A model generated the notes under the pieces. It was not told where the DNA came from, did not search any database, and saw only the letters and a list, made by a program, of their open reading frames with translations. Shown piece after piece: positions 41,647 through 49,728 of a stretch of 58,212 bases of DNA (positions are counted from its first letter, which is position 1; each line of letters begins with the position of its first letter). Position numbers and translations under genes: made by a program. Source of the stretch: an uncultured Acetatifactor sp. (GTDB taxonomy: Bacteria > Bacillota > Clostridia > Lachnospirales > Lachnospiraceae); assembly GCA_910577035.1 (NCBI GenBank), contig CAJTKW010000024.1, positions 1-58,212 of the forward strand, in the 5' to 3' direction.

Positions 41647-43422
41647 ATGGCAAGAGGCCAGCGTGATACCAAAAAAGAAAAACCAAAAGACGCCAGGGGA
41701 ACACTATTGCGCATCTGGCGCTATGTCACCCGCTATCGGGCTCTGATGATTATCATTGCCCTCCTGTGTATTGGCAGCAACCTCCTGGCGCTGGTAGGAC
41801 CGTCCCTGGCAGGGGAAGCCATCGACGAGGCCGCCGCCGGCGCGGGAAAGGTGAATTTTCAAAGAGTCTGGTACTATGCCCGTCTGATGCTGATCTTTTA
41901 TATCAGCTCCTCCGTCCTGACCCTGCTCATTCATTTCCTGATGATGCAGGTTGGCCGGAACATTGCCCGGCAGATGCGCTCCGATGTGTTTTACAAGCTG
42001 ATGAAGCTGCCGGTAAATTATTTTGACCGCCACGCCGCAGGGGACATTATCAGCCGGGTATCCTACGACATTGACGTCCTCAGTACCAGTATTTCCACGG
42101 ATATAGTACAGATTATGACCAGCGTGGTAACCGTGGCGGGTTCCCTGGCCATGATGATCTATATCAGCCCTCTCTTATCCCTGATGGTGCTGATTACCAT
42201 ACCGCTATCCGTTTTCTATACCCGCTATATGGGAAAGAAGACCCGCCCCCTCTTTGCCAGACGCTCCGCCGCCTATGGCAAAATGAACGGCTATGTGGAA
42301 GAAATGTTCTCCGGGCAGAAAACCATCCAGGCCTATGCCAGAGAGACCACGGTCCTGGATAAATTTGAAAACATTAATCTTGAGGCCTCGGAGGCCTTTT
42401 ACTGGGCCAACCATTACAGTATGACCATCGGTCCCACCATGAACTCCATCAATAACCTGGGACTGGCACTCCTGGGAATGTTCGGCTCCGTACTCTACTT
42501 AAAGGACATTGTAAGCCTGGCACAGATTTCCTCCTTTGTACTGTACTCCCGGAAATTTTCCGGTCCTATCAACGAGATTGCAAACATTGTCAATGAAATT
42601 TATTCCGCCCTGGCCGCGGCAGAACGGGTCTTCCGCCTGCTTGACGAGGCGGAGGAGGCTGCAGACGGGGAGGATGCCCTGCCGTTGACCAATGTGCGGG
42701 GGGATGTGGAGATCGAAAAGGTTTCCTTCGGCTACGTGCCGGATAAGATTATTCTGCAGAATTTTAACTTAAAGGCAGAGGCCGGAAAGCTGATTGCAAT
42801 TGTGGGCCCTACCGGCGCCGGGAAGACCACGGTCATCAATCTGCTGATGCGCTTCTACGATGCCAATACCGGCGAAATACGGGTGGACGGACAGGAAATC
42901 CGTTCCCTGACAAGGGGCAGCCTGCGAAGGGCCTACGCTATGGTCCTGCAGGACACCTGGCTTTTTCACGGAACCATATATGACAACATAGCCTATGGCA
43001 AAGAAGGCGCCACCAGGGACGAGGTGGTGGCAGCCGCCAAAGCAGCAAAAATACACCACTATATCATGCAGCTGCCGGAAGGCTATGATACCGTAATCAG
43101 CGAGGACGGGGGTAATATTTCCAAAGGGCAGAAGCAGATGCTGACCATCGCGCGTTCCATGCTGTATGATGCCAGAATGTTGATTCTCGACGAAGCAACC
43201 TCCAATGTGGACACCGGAACGGAACGCCGGATCCAGGCAGCAATGCGGGAATTAATGGCAGGAAAAACCTGCTTTGTCATTGCTCACCGTCTTTCTACCA
43301 TCCAACATGCGGATCGGATCCTGGTAGTGAATCATGGCAATATTGTGGAGCAGGGCAGCCACCGGGAGCTCATGGACCAGGGCGGGTTCTATAATAAGCT
43401 TTACAATTCTCAATTTGAGTAG
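41647..43422 (+). CDS. ABC exporter half-transporter, catalytic partner
   Basis: 591 residues. Basic N-terminus, six membrane segments to about 330 and an ATPase with Walker A GPTGAGKTT, Walker B MLILDEATSNVD (catalytic Glu kept) and switch VIAHRLS (His kept). Its signature motif is ISKGQKQ instead of LSGGQ. In a heterodimer this weak signature would face the degenerate Walker site of the upstream subunit, leaving one competent site, exactly the arrangement of BmrC/BmrD and TM287/TM288. AAGGGAG is 11 bases upstream. Convergent with mecA, separated by a terminator. Confidence 0.94.
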   Translation: MARGQRDTKKEKPKDARGTLLRIWRYVTRYRALMIIIALLCIGSNLLALVGPSLAGEAIDEAAAGAGKVNFQRVWYYARLMLIFYISSSVLTLLIHFLMMQVGRNIARQMRSDVFYKLMKLPVNYFDRHAAGDIISRVSYDIDVLSTSISTDIVQIMTSVVTVAGSLAMMIYISPLLSLMVLITIPLSVFYTRYMGKKTRPLFARRSAAYGKMNGYVEEMFSGQKTIQAYARETTVLDKFENINLEASEAFYWANHYSMTIGPTMNSINNLGLALLGMFGSVLYLKDIVSLAQISSFVLYSRKFSGPINEIANIVNEIYSALAAAERVFRLLDEAEEAADGEDALPLTNVRGDVEIEKVSFGYVPDKIILQNFNLKAEAGKLIAIVGPTGAGKTTVINLLMRFYDANTGEIRVDGQEIRSLTRGSLRRAYAMVLQDTWLFHGTIYDNIAYGKEGATRDEVVAAAKAAKIHHYIMQLPEGYDTVISEDGGNISKGQKQMLTIARSMLYDARMLILDEATSNVDTGTERRIQAAMRELMAGKTCFVIAHRLSTIQHADRILVVNHGNIVEQGSHRELMDQGGFYNKLYNSQFE

Positions 43423-43540
43423 CTTTATCGCTTTCGGCACCGGCACACATGCAGGCTATCAGACTAACGCCATACCCGTCATACTTGGAAGTGTGCGCCG
43501 CCAAACGCACCATGAAATACGGTATGCCGTCATAACAAAG

Positions 43541-43570
43541 ATCCCTGCAGCACATATGTACCGCAGGGAT
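43541..43570. terminator. terminator between the ABC exporter and mecA
   Basis: ATCCCTGC and GCAGGGAT flank a 14-base loop. The tail is CTTTGTT on the minus strand (for mecA) and TGTCTTTAT on the plus strand. The 117 bp before it hold no gene, only short repeats such as a doubled CCGTCATA. Confidence 0.7.
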
Positions 43571-43582
43571 TGTCTTTATAAC

Positions 43583-44248
43583 TCATATTCTCAGCTTTTT
43601 AACGGCTTTCTCCGGAATCAGGCAGGAACCATGTTCTCTCAACTGCAAAAGACTGATCTCGTCCGCCGCATACAACGCACCGTACTCCATTGCCTGAATG
43701 CAGGCCCTGCTGTAGCGGTCATAAGCGGCATGGCCCCTCAGCAGGTGCAGATAATATAAATCATCCCGCTTATACAGTATACTGTCCACACGCAGATTCG
43801 CAGGCAGTATCTTCGCATAGCTTATGACATTGCGGAGGCTGGAAAAGACAAAGATGGCTTCCTCCGGTTTGGGAGGAGCAGGTGCCTGCTTTGCTCCGTT
43901 TGCCGCTCCAGGTGCCATTTGTTCGGTGGCTTCCCTGGTCTTCTGCAGAATACGTTTCATTTCCTTCAGACACTCCATCAGCTGACTGTTATCATTCACG
44001 TCCGGATCCTTGTCGGAAAATGTCAGGACAAGCCCCTGATCCGCGACCACCATAATCTGCAGGTCAAAGGCAAACTTGGGTGGTGTGTAGCCAACCTCCT
44101 CCGTAGCCTGTTCTATGATCTCCTGCACTACCTCTCTGGCCTTCTCACTGCGCATGATAAAGTCCTTGTAATCAATATCATATTCTTCCAGTTCTTCATT
44201 AGATAAAAAGCACTTGACTGTTTTTTCATCTACACGCTCTATTTTCAT
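43583..44248 (-). CDS. mecA: MecA-family adaptor protein
   Basis: 221 residues. The N-terminal domain MKIERVDEKTVKCFLSNEEL and EEYDIDYKDFIMRSEKAREV is diagnostic of MecA/YpbH adaptors; an Ala/Pro-rich linker (about 112-128) joins it to the C-terminal domain IFVFSSLRNVISYAKILP, YLHLLRG and LREHGSCLI, which binds ClpC. In Bacillus MecA delivers ComK and unfolded proteins to ClpCP. Start follows AAAGAGGTG. It lies 68 bp after the chemoreceptor gene and may be co-transcribed. Confidence 0.93.
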   Translation of the reverse strand: MKIERVDEKTVKCFLSNEELEEYDIDYKDFIMRSEKAREVVQEIIEQATEEVGYTPPKFAFDLQIMVVADQGLVLTFSDKDPDVNDNSQLMECLKEMKRILQKTREATEQMAPGAANGAKQAPAPPKPEEAIFVFSSLRNVISYAKILPANLRVDSILYKRDDLYYLHLLRGHAAYDRYSRACIQAMEYGALYAADEISLLQLREHGSCLIPEKAVKKLRI

Positions 44249-44316
44249 CTCAACACCTCTTTACTCCCGTTCCAGAGCGCATCCCATAAACTCTGACTGC
44301 ATATACTCTGCCATTG

Positions 44317-46041
44317 TTACGCCATCTTGAAAAACTTCATATCCTCATTCAGCGTTACGGAAAGATCCTTCAGCTTTGTCGCTTCCTCCGACAGCAAATT
44401 AATGGTAGCATTCAGCTCCTGCATGGAAGCCGTGGTCTCTTCGGCCGAAGCCGCATTCTCCTCGGAAATTGCGGACAAATTGGATATAACGTCGATAACC
44501 GAAGCTCTGGCACTGTTGCAGGAATCCGCACATACACGAATCTGCTCGGTTCCCTCTCTGGAAACATCGATTCCGGTACTTACCTCCCCGAACTTCTCCT
44601 TGGTATCACTCAGCTTCTCCTGCTGCTCCCGCATCAGGACCTCCGCCTCCTTCATCTCCTCCATGGTTCGCTCGGATTCACTGATCAGAGTACCGATAAT
44701 CTGCTGGATCTCCACCGCGGCGTCATTGGACTGCACTGCAAGCTTCTGAATCTCGGTAGCAACCACCGCGAAGCCTCTTCCTGCTTCTCCGGCCCTTGCC
44801 GACTCAATGGAAGCATTCAGGGAAAGCAGATTGGTCTGGGACGCAATAGAAGTAATCAGCTCCGTAGCCATACTGATCTGATTGATCGATTCATTGGTCA
44901 GGCGGATCTGATTGCCGATATTCCCGATGGCATTCACCGTCCGGTCGCTGGAAGCGCTCAGGTTCAGCATGGTCTCCGTAGATTGCGTCCCAGCCCTGCC
45001 CATTGCCTCGGACGCTTCTGTCAGATCATTTACATTCTCTACAATATCCTCAATTGTCGCTCCCATTGCAACAATCTCATTGGACGCATTCTGAATTTCT
45101 TCCGCCTGGGATACCGCCCCCTTGGAGATCTCCTCCACGGCACGGCTCACATCGTCCGTCGTATTACTGCACTGCTTTGCCATTTCCTCCAGTCCGTTCC
45201 CCGCCTCAAACAGGGTATTTGCGGATCTCTGCAGATTGCCCACAATCTCGTTCAGCTTATCGTTAAGGCCCTCCACCGCCCTTGCCATGTCGCCGATCTC
45301 ATCACTGCGGGCCAGTATCTTCTGATCCACTTTGGCGCCCAGGTCACCGGAAGCCAGAACCCCAACCACGTTCTTTGCCTTCACAATGGCGTTTGCCATA
45401 TGGGTAGCCTCAAGGATTCCCAGTACGCATACGATAATCAGCATTATGACGCTGATGCCGATAAAACTGCCTACCTTGGCGTTGATAAACTCATTTACGT
45501 CCGTCAGCGGCATTCCGGCAAACACCGCACCGATTATCTTGCCGGAATCATCCTCCAGAGGAATATAAACGGCCACATATTTCAAACCGTTTATTACTAT
45601 GTCCGTGGTCTCATACCTCTCGCCCCTCTGTACCGCCGACCAGACTTCGTCGGAAATGTCCGTTCCCAGAATACGCTCACCCGTCTTGCTGTCCCTGAGG
45701 GAGGTCAGCCTTCTGGTCTTGCCGTAGCAGATGGTCACGTCCGCATCACTGCCGGCTGTGTATCCGTCAATCTCCTCCATATCGGCAGTGAGATTCTCAT
45801 CGCCCTTCCAGAGCTCCCCGTTTTCATCCAGATACCACTCCCCATCCACAGTCGCATAAGAATTCTTCAGAGACTGGGCCAGCATGCTTAAGCCCTGCAG
45901 CGCCTCTGTATTTAACCCGCTGGTAAGTGAGTATTTGGCATAAAACATAAGCACCACCGAAATAACCAATGCAGGCAGAGCAATCATGGCGATCAACATT
46001 ACCCGTACACTAACTCTCTTCTTTCCCTCCATTTTCCCCAT
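44317..46041 (-). CDS. methyl-accepting chemotaxis protein with extracytoplasmic Cache-type sensor
   Basis: 574 residues. Membrane segment about 12-36, sensor domain about 38-195 (GEWYLDENGELWKG, TDVTICYG-like string, KYVAVYIPLEDDSGKIIGAVF) of the single-Cache kind, second membrane segment about 197-218, HAMP to about 275, then the long signalling coiled coil. The tip TSIASQTNLLSLNASIESAR and AGRGFAVVATEI is standard and would contact CheA and CheW. No pentapeptide tether is seen. ATG 46041 is very close to GAGAGGG; ATG 46032 is an alternative. No other che or flagellar genes are in the window. Confidence 0.95.
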   Translation of the reverse strand: MGKMEGKKRVSVRVMLIAMIALPALVISVVLMFYAKYSLTSGLNTEALQGLSMLAQSLKNSYATVDGEWYLDENGELWKGDENLTADMEEIDGYTAGSDADVTICYGKTRRLTSLRDSKTGERILGTDISDEVWSAVQRGERYETTDIVINGLKYVAVYIPLEDDSGKIIGAVFAGMPLTDVNEFINAKVGSFIGISVIMLIIVCVLGILEATHMANAIVKAKNVVGVLASGDLGAKVDQKILARSDEIGDMARAVEGLNDKLNEIVGNLQRSANTLFEAGNGLEEMAKQCSNTTDDVSRAVEEISKGAVSQAEEIQNASNEIVAMGATIEDIVENVNDLTEASEAMGRAGTQSTETMLNLSASSDRTVNAIGNIGNQIRLTNESINQISMATELITSIASQTNLLSLNASIESARAGEAGRGFAVVATEIQKLAVQSNDAAVEIQQIIGTLISESERTMEEMKEAEVLMREQQEKLSDTKEKFGEVSTGIDVSREGTEQIRVCADSCNSARASVIDVISNLSAISEENAASAEETTASMQELNATINLLSEEATKLKDLSVTLNEDMKFFKMA

Positions 46042-46097
46042 TACCCTCTCTTTTGTTTTATAGCCGTCTCCCTATGTAAACTGGAATTAGCATATTC

Positions 46098-46126
46098 ATT
46101 TTATCACTATCCGATGAATTTTGCAA
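46098..46126 (-). promoter_or_regulatory. promoter of the chemoreceptor gene
   Basis: TTGCAA (46121-46126), 17-bp spacer, TAAAAT (46098-46103) on the minus strand, about 55 bp before the start. No flagellar sigma-28 pattern was recognised. Confidence 0.7.
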
Positions 46127-46238
46127 TTATTTTGTTATGAAATATGGGTACAAATCCTGTAAATTCGTTGCCAGATTTATACAAATTGTATAGGCACTCT
46201 TCCATATATATACCATTTTTTTATCGCTTTCTACAGCG

Positions 46239-46281
46239 AAAAAAAGGAAATGCCACCGTGCCCCACAAAGGGGCTGCACGG
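46239..46281 (-). terminator. terminator of the LacI-linked carbohydrate locus
   Basis: Minus strand: CCGTGCAGCCCC pairs with GGGGCACGG around a short loop (one bulge), then TGGCATTTCCTTTTTTT. It lies 26 bp after the discoidin-like gene. Confidence 0.72.
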
Positions 46282-46307
46282 AATACTTCAGATTGCTCCT
46301 CCTTTTA

Positions 46308-47099
46308 TTATAACACATTGAATCCGTACACCTCAATCTGGCTCAGGGCGGGAAAGGGTGACGGATCGTCCGCTTTTACCAGACTGCCCAGCTCGATCCA
46401 GGTAATCTCCTTCTCGGGAAAGTCAAGCACATGTCCCCGGGAGGACTTTTCCAGGGAGAAGTCCAGGCTGCTGCCGTCAGAAAAGCTTAATGTCACCTGT
46501 GTCCACCAGTTGTCGTGAGGAAAATCCGACCGGGTGTAAAGCACTGCCCTGCCCGTTCTGATCCTGCGGCCGAAATCCACCTTCATCACGGCGTCGTCCT
46601 GCCGGTTAATGCCCCAGGACTGATAGGGCCACTGCCCGTGGGACAGATTGGCCCGCACGCCGTCAATGGCATTCTTCGCGGCAAATACAGACTCCCCCCG
46701 GGTCTCCACGTTTGCAGTGGCATGAGGATAACAGGGCACGTCACAATGCTGGTCCGCCGGATTCAAGGCCAGATTCCGATACGCCGCAATCTCATCCTGC
46801 CTTGCCGCCTCCACGTACAGGTAATGCCTGTCTCCGCTGAATACCTTGGGCGAACAGCTGATCCTCTTTTCTCCGAAGGGAATGGAGTAGGATACGGTCT
46901 TTTCGGTAATATATACGAATGCCGCGCCCAGCGCATCATCCACCTGCCAGTTCAGATAGCAGTTCTTTTCGGAAGCGGTCAGCTCGATCCGGTCTCCCTC
47001 CTGATAACTGTGCATACATACCAAATCCACAAAATCCTCTCCGCTGGCCACACAGATGGTATTGTCAAATCGATCAATTACTTTTAAAGATATTCTCAT
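46308..47099 (-). CDS. discoidin/carbohydrate-binding-like protein, intracellular
   Basis: 263 residues from ATG 47099 behind GGGGGAGAAAG. N-terminal about 100 residues are beta-rich (MRISLKVIDRFDNTICVASG). The C-terminal part from NLALNPADQHCDVPCYPHAT looks like a galactose-binding/discoidin fold (F5/8 type C): ETRGESVFAAKNAIDG, YQSWGINRQDDAVMKVDFGR and the aromatic end. No signal peptide is present, so it is probably cytoplasmic. Such proteins appear beside glycoside hydrolases in Lachnospiraceae. It is the last gene of the locus regulated, presumably, by the divergent LacI protein. Exact role unknown. Confidence 0.72.
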   Translation of the reverse strand: MRISLKVIDRFDNTICVASGEDFVDLVCMHSYQEGDRIELTASEKNCYLNWQVDDALGAAFVYITEKTVSYSIPFGEKRISCSPKVFSGDRHYLYVEAARQDEIAAYRNLALNPADQHCDVPCYPHATANVETRGESVFAAKNAIDGVRANLSHGQWPYQSWGINRQDDAVMKVDFGRRIRTGRAVLYTRSDFPHDNWWTQVTLSFSDGSSLDFSLEKSSRGHVLDFPEKEITWIELGSLVKADDPSPFPALSQIEVYGFNVL

Positions 47100-47347
47100 G
47101 GTTTATTCTTTCTCCCCCTTTACCTGTACTCAAAATCGGAATATAATCGCCGTCAGCAGGGGCTTTAAAAAGACGGAAAACGTCTCCCCTGCGGCCTGTT
47201 ACTGCTGAAATCAACCAAACCTGCAGAAAATCCAGCCCCCGGGGGCGGCAACAGCCTGCCTCGCCCCCTGCTGCATGGCCATAATTTCCATGGTTTCCTC
47301 CTTCTTTACCGGAGGAATCCGATCCGTGAAAAACTGTAGCAGCGCCT

Positions 47348-48465
47348 TCATAAAGGGCATATAATACTCTCCCACCGCCAGCTCCCTGATTCCTGAGGAA
47401 TGATTTCCTGCAAAAAGATGAAAGGGCAGGCCAGCAGATACTGTACATACTCCCAGGCGGTATCCCGATAGCTCTCCTGTTTGGCGGAGGCATACAGAGC
47501 TGCTGCCGCCAGCACGATCACCGCGGCATATTGGGATCCGGAAGACTGGTAAGTGTGCTCCCATATAATGGGCAGCTCCATTCCCTTTTCCAGATACCGT
47601 TCCATTCCAAATCGAAAGTCCTCTGCCGCTGCCTCACGGCAGCGGAAAGCCAGCTCCGGATCCTCCGCCTCCAGAGCCAAAGCCGCCCGGGAACAGATGG
47701 CGCTGCACATAAGATTTTCGAAGGCATGATTATGTACTCTGGCTTCAATATCATCCCCGTCTCCCAGGATGCCATTGGTCCACCGCACCAGGCCGGCACT
47801 GGTTCCCCGATAGCCGTCCCCAAACCTGGTCCGCAGCACAAACTCCAGGCCCCAGGCCGCTTCCTCCATCAAACGCTTATAAAAGACAATATCCTTCTCC
47901 TTCACCGTATCCGCCAGCCGATACAGGGCATCCACTGTCTCCGCCGTGTGGATCACCTGCTGGGACAGATCCCCCGCATCATGCCAGCCGCCGCAGAAAG
48001 ACAGCTGCCTGCCCTTATGCTTCGCCATCATATCCATATGGCAAAGTCCATGCCTTCCCGGAACCGGATAGCCGCAGCGCTCACAAAACAGGAAATTCAG
48101 CACCTTCCATGCCGCCTCGTCACAAATAGCGTCGGTGATCAGAAACATCTCCGTGCGGTAATCCCCCATATGGATATGGTATCTGCCATCCTGCTCCACA
48201 GGGGTAAAATCCAGAACGCCGAAGGTTTCTCCCCCGAAGGTAACCCGCCTTACCTGATCGCTGTATACACAGGCTCCGTTGTCATCGGAGACGATGTAAA
48301 ACATATCCTCCTGCCGGCCGGTGACGGCTGTCTTTCTTCCCTTACAGAAATATCCTGTGGAAGGTCCTTCTTCCGCTCCTGCTCCAGACTGTTTCCCCAT
48401 ATATCAGAAAGCGGCTGATGGATCAAACCGCTTCTGGCCAATTCTTCTCTTAAATTTCCGCTCAT
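47348..48465 (-). pseudogene. broken glycoside hydrolase family 9 gene
   Basis: The true start is probably ATG 48465 with AGAGGA upstream (MSGNLREELARSGLIHQP). That frame runs only to about 48340-48390, after which homologous coding continues in another frame (GYFCKGRKTAVTG, then YIVSDDNGACVYSD), so there is a frameshift in the Ig-like domain. The GH9 core follows: YPVPGRHGLCHMDM and GGWHDAGDLSQQVIHTAET (the DAGD catalytic Asp pair). The frame stops at 47348 after about half the barrel; the C-terminal half with the acid Glu is missing. A second frame near 47340-47420 (GIRELAVGEYYMPFMKALL) may be a further fragment. Inactive unless the shift is a sequencing error. Confidence 0.78.
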
Positions 48466-48524
48466 TTTAATCCTCTCTGCCGCTTTAGCGGTTCAAGTAC
48501 GCGATTTCTTCCTATTAAGATATG

Positions 48525-49328
48525 TCAAAGAGTAACCTTCCCGGTAACCGCCCACTCGCAGCTGCGCAGCAACACTGTCTTAAACTGAGGCGGCTCCATG
48601 GATACGGTGGTGTTTTCCAATAGGCCGTGCCCCGTATAAAAGGGCCATACATGACCCAGGAGGAAATCCACTGTCCTGCCCTTTCCGTAATTTCCCACCG
48701 TCAGAACCGGTTCGTTTCTGCCTGTGCCGTGAAGCCCCCAGCGGGATACCAGCTCAGGATCCGAATAAGCGGTCATCAAAACCTTCACAGGGACATTCCA
48801 TGGATTTTCCAGAAGACAGAAAAGCTCATCCGACGTCCGGAAACCGGTAATACCCTCCGTAATGGGATGCTTCTCTTCCGTCACGGATACATCACATTCA
48901 TTAAAATCCCCATGAGTGGCAGTCTCCCTCCAGAGCAGGCCTATCATTTTTTCGATTTCGGGATGATTTCGGAAGCAGGGATGCAGGCCGTGTGAAAAAA
49001 ATACGGCCTTCCCGCCTGCAACGGCCTCCGCCAGATTTTTTTCCATCTCAGGCTCTTGCCAATGCTCATCCGAACAAAGGAAGTAGAACAGATCCGTACT
49101 CTGTACCTTATCCCTGTCCAACATATATTCCTCAATGGAGCAGCTTGCCCGGGGGTGTTCTCCCGCTATGGACACGCGGAATTTACCGGTGTCCTCCAGC
49201 CATCTTTTCACAATATCAGCAATCCTTTTTACATCATGTCCCATGGGGCTCACCAGCAGCACCACACTGTATGTATCCGTCATATCCCTTACCTGACCTT
49301 TCCGCATCTCCAGGATTCCGCTTTGCAT
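48525..49328 (-). CDS. ThuA-like (glutamine-amidotransferase-fold) protein
   Basis: 267 residues from ATG 49328, seven bases after GGGAAG; later ATGs at 49307 and 49283 are possible starts. VVLLVSPMGHDVKRIADIV is the first strand and helix; DLFYFLCSDEHWQ, AVFFSHGLHPCF, HPITEGITGFRTSDELFC and YGKGRTVDFLLGHVW follow the order of ThuA/trehalose-utilisation proteins. The family has a class I amidotransferase-like fold and appears in sugar catabolism clusters, with no agreed reaction. Next gene is the broken GH9, and a LacI regulator is divergent, which supports a glycan-related role. Confidence 0.78.
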   Translation of the reverse strand: MQSGILEMRKGQVRDMTDTYSVVLLVSPMGHDVKRIADIVKRWLEDTGKFRVSIAGEHPRASCSIEEYMLDRDKVQSTDLFYFLCSDEHWQEPEMEKNLAEAVAGGKAVFFSHGLHPCFRNHPEIEKMIGLLWRETATHGDFNECDVSVTEEKHPITEGITGFRTSDELFCLLENPWNVPVKVLMTAYSDPELVSRWGLHGTGRNEPVLTVGNYGKGRTVDFLLGHVWPFYTGHGLLENTTVSMEPPQFKTVLLRSCEWAVTGKVTL

Positions 49329-49330
49329 CG

Positions 49331-49444
49331 TTACGCTTCCCCACATGCCGCCAGATATTCCTTCATCTGCTTTGCAAACTCAGCGAACTTCTCGGCAAAT
49401 ACAGGTGATACGCTGTTCCAAATATCATTCTTGTGAAAGCCTTT
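49331..49444 (-). pseudogene. C-terminal tail of a deleted gene
   Basis: A frame of about 37 codons ends at TAA 49331-49333, two bases before the ThuA-like start. It reads NDIWNSVSPVFAEKF then AEFAKQMKEYLAACGEA, which looks like the real C-terminus of a protein, but it has no start codon or ribosome site except an internal ATG and begins directly at the operator. The simplest view is a deletion that removed most of a gene and joined its tail to the promoter. Parent family not recognised. Confidence 0.55.
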
Positions 49445-49448
49445 TCAC
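49433..49448. promoter_or_regulatory. LacI-type operator of the minus-strand locus
   Basis: GTGAAAGCCTTTTCAC: perfect GTGAAA/TTTTCAC-type half sites around a 4-base centre, placed at the expected transcription start of the minus-strand promoter. It resembles the TGAAAnCGnTTTCA class of LacI-family operators, so binding there by the divergent regulator would block transcription. A CcpA cre site is an alternative reading. Confidence 0.7.
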
Positions 49449-49455
49449 GACCATC

Positions 49456-49484
49456 ATCGTAGCATAAATACCAACCTGTGTCAA
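49456..49484 (-). promoter_or_regulatory. promoter of the ThuA-GH9-discoidin locus
   Basis: Consensus TTGACA (49479-49484), 17-bp spacer, TACGAT (49456-49461) on the minus strand, directly upstream of the operator. Confidence 0.82.
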
Positions 49485-49604
49485 TTAGTTTTCCATGTTG
49501 CAAACCGCCCAATTTGTCCACTTCATATTTGCTATTTTTTATAAAATCTGATTATTCTTTTCTACAATATCATTCTTTATTTTATTATTTTTTCAGGAAT
49601 GAAA

Positions 49605-49620
49605 TGTAAACGTTTTCACA
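49605..49620. promoter_or_regulatory. second LacI-type operator, before the regulator gene
   Basis: TGTAAACGTTTTCACA, with the central AAACGTTT palindrome and a good half site on the right, just upstream of the -35 of the lacI-type gene. It shares the (T)GAAAA/TTTTCA half site with the operator at 49433, suggesting self-regulation. The intervening 150 bp are AT-rich and hold no gene. Confidence 0.6.
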
Positions 49621-49625
49621 TTCTA

Positions 49626-49654
49626 TTGTGTTATCTTCTCCATTCCTGTATAAT
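49626..49654 (+). promoter_or_regulatory. promoter of the LacI-family regulator gene
   Basis: TTGTGT (49626-49631), 17-bp spacer, TATAAT (49649-49654) on the plus strand, 74 bp before the start codon. Confidence 0.75.
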
Positions 49655-49728
49655 AACCTTATTCGAGGCCGGATACGCACTGCAGTCATTTGTATCCTGG
49701 CTTTGCAGAGAAAGGCAGATAAATAATT

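Noticed and set aside
43423..43540. Short repeats and a possible peptide gene between the ABC exporter and mecA
   Set aside because: Doubled CCGTCATA and a 5-bp hairpin are visible, but there is no start with a ribosome site and no clear structure.
44261..44314. 17-codon ORF (starts MAEYMQSEFM) between the chemoreceptor and mecA genes
   Set aside because: No ribosome site before its ATG and too short to judge; it may be chance reading of the mecA leader.
47074..47347. Further coding fragments downstream of the broken GH9 stop
   Set aside because: Two frames are open and one resembles a helix of the GH9 barrel, but no conserved motif could be matched, so no gene is called.
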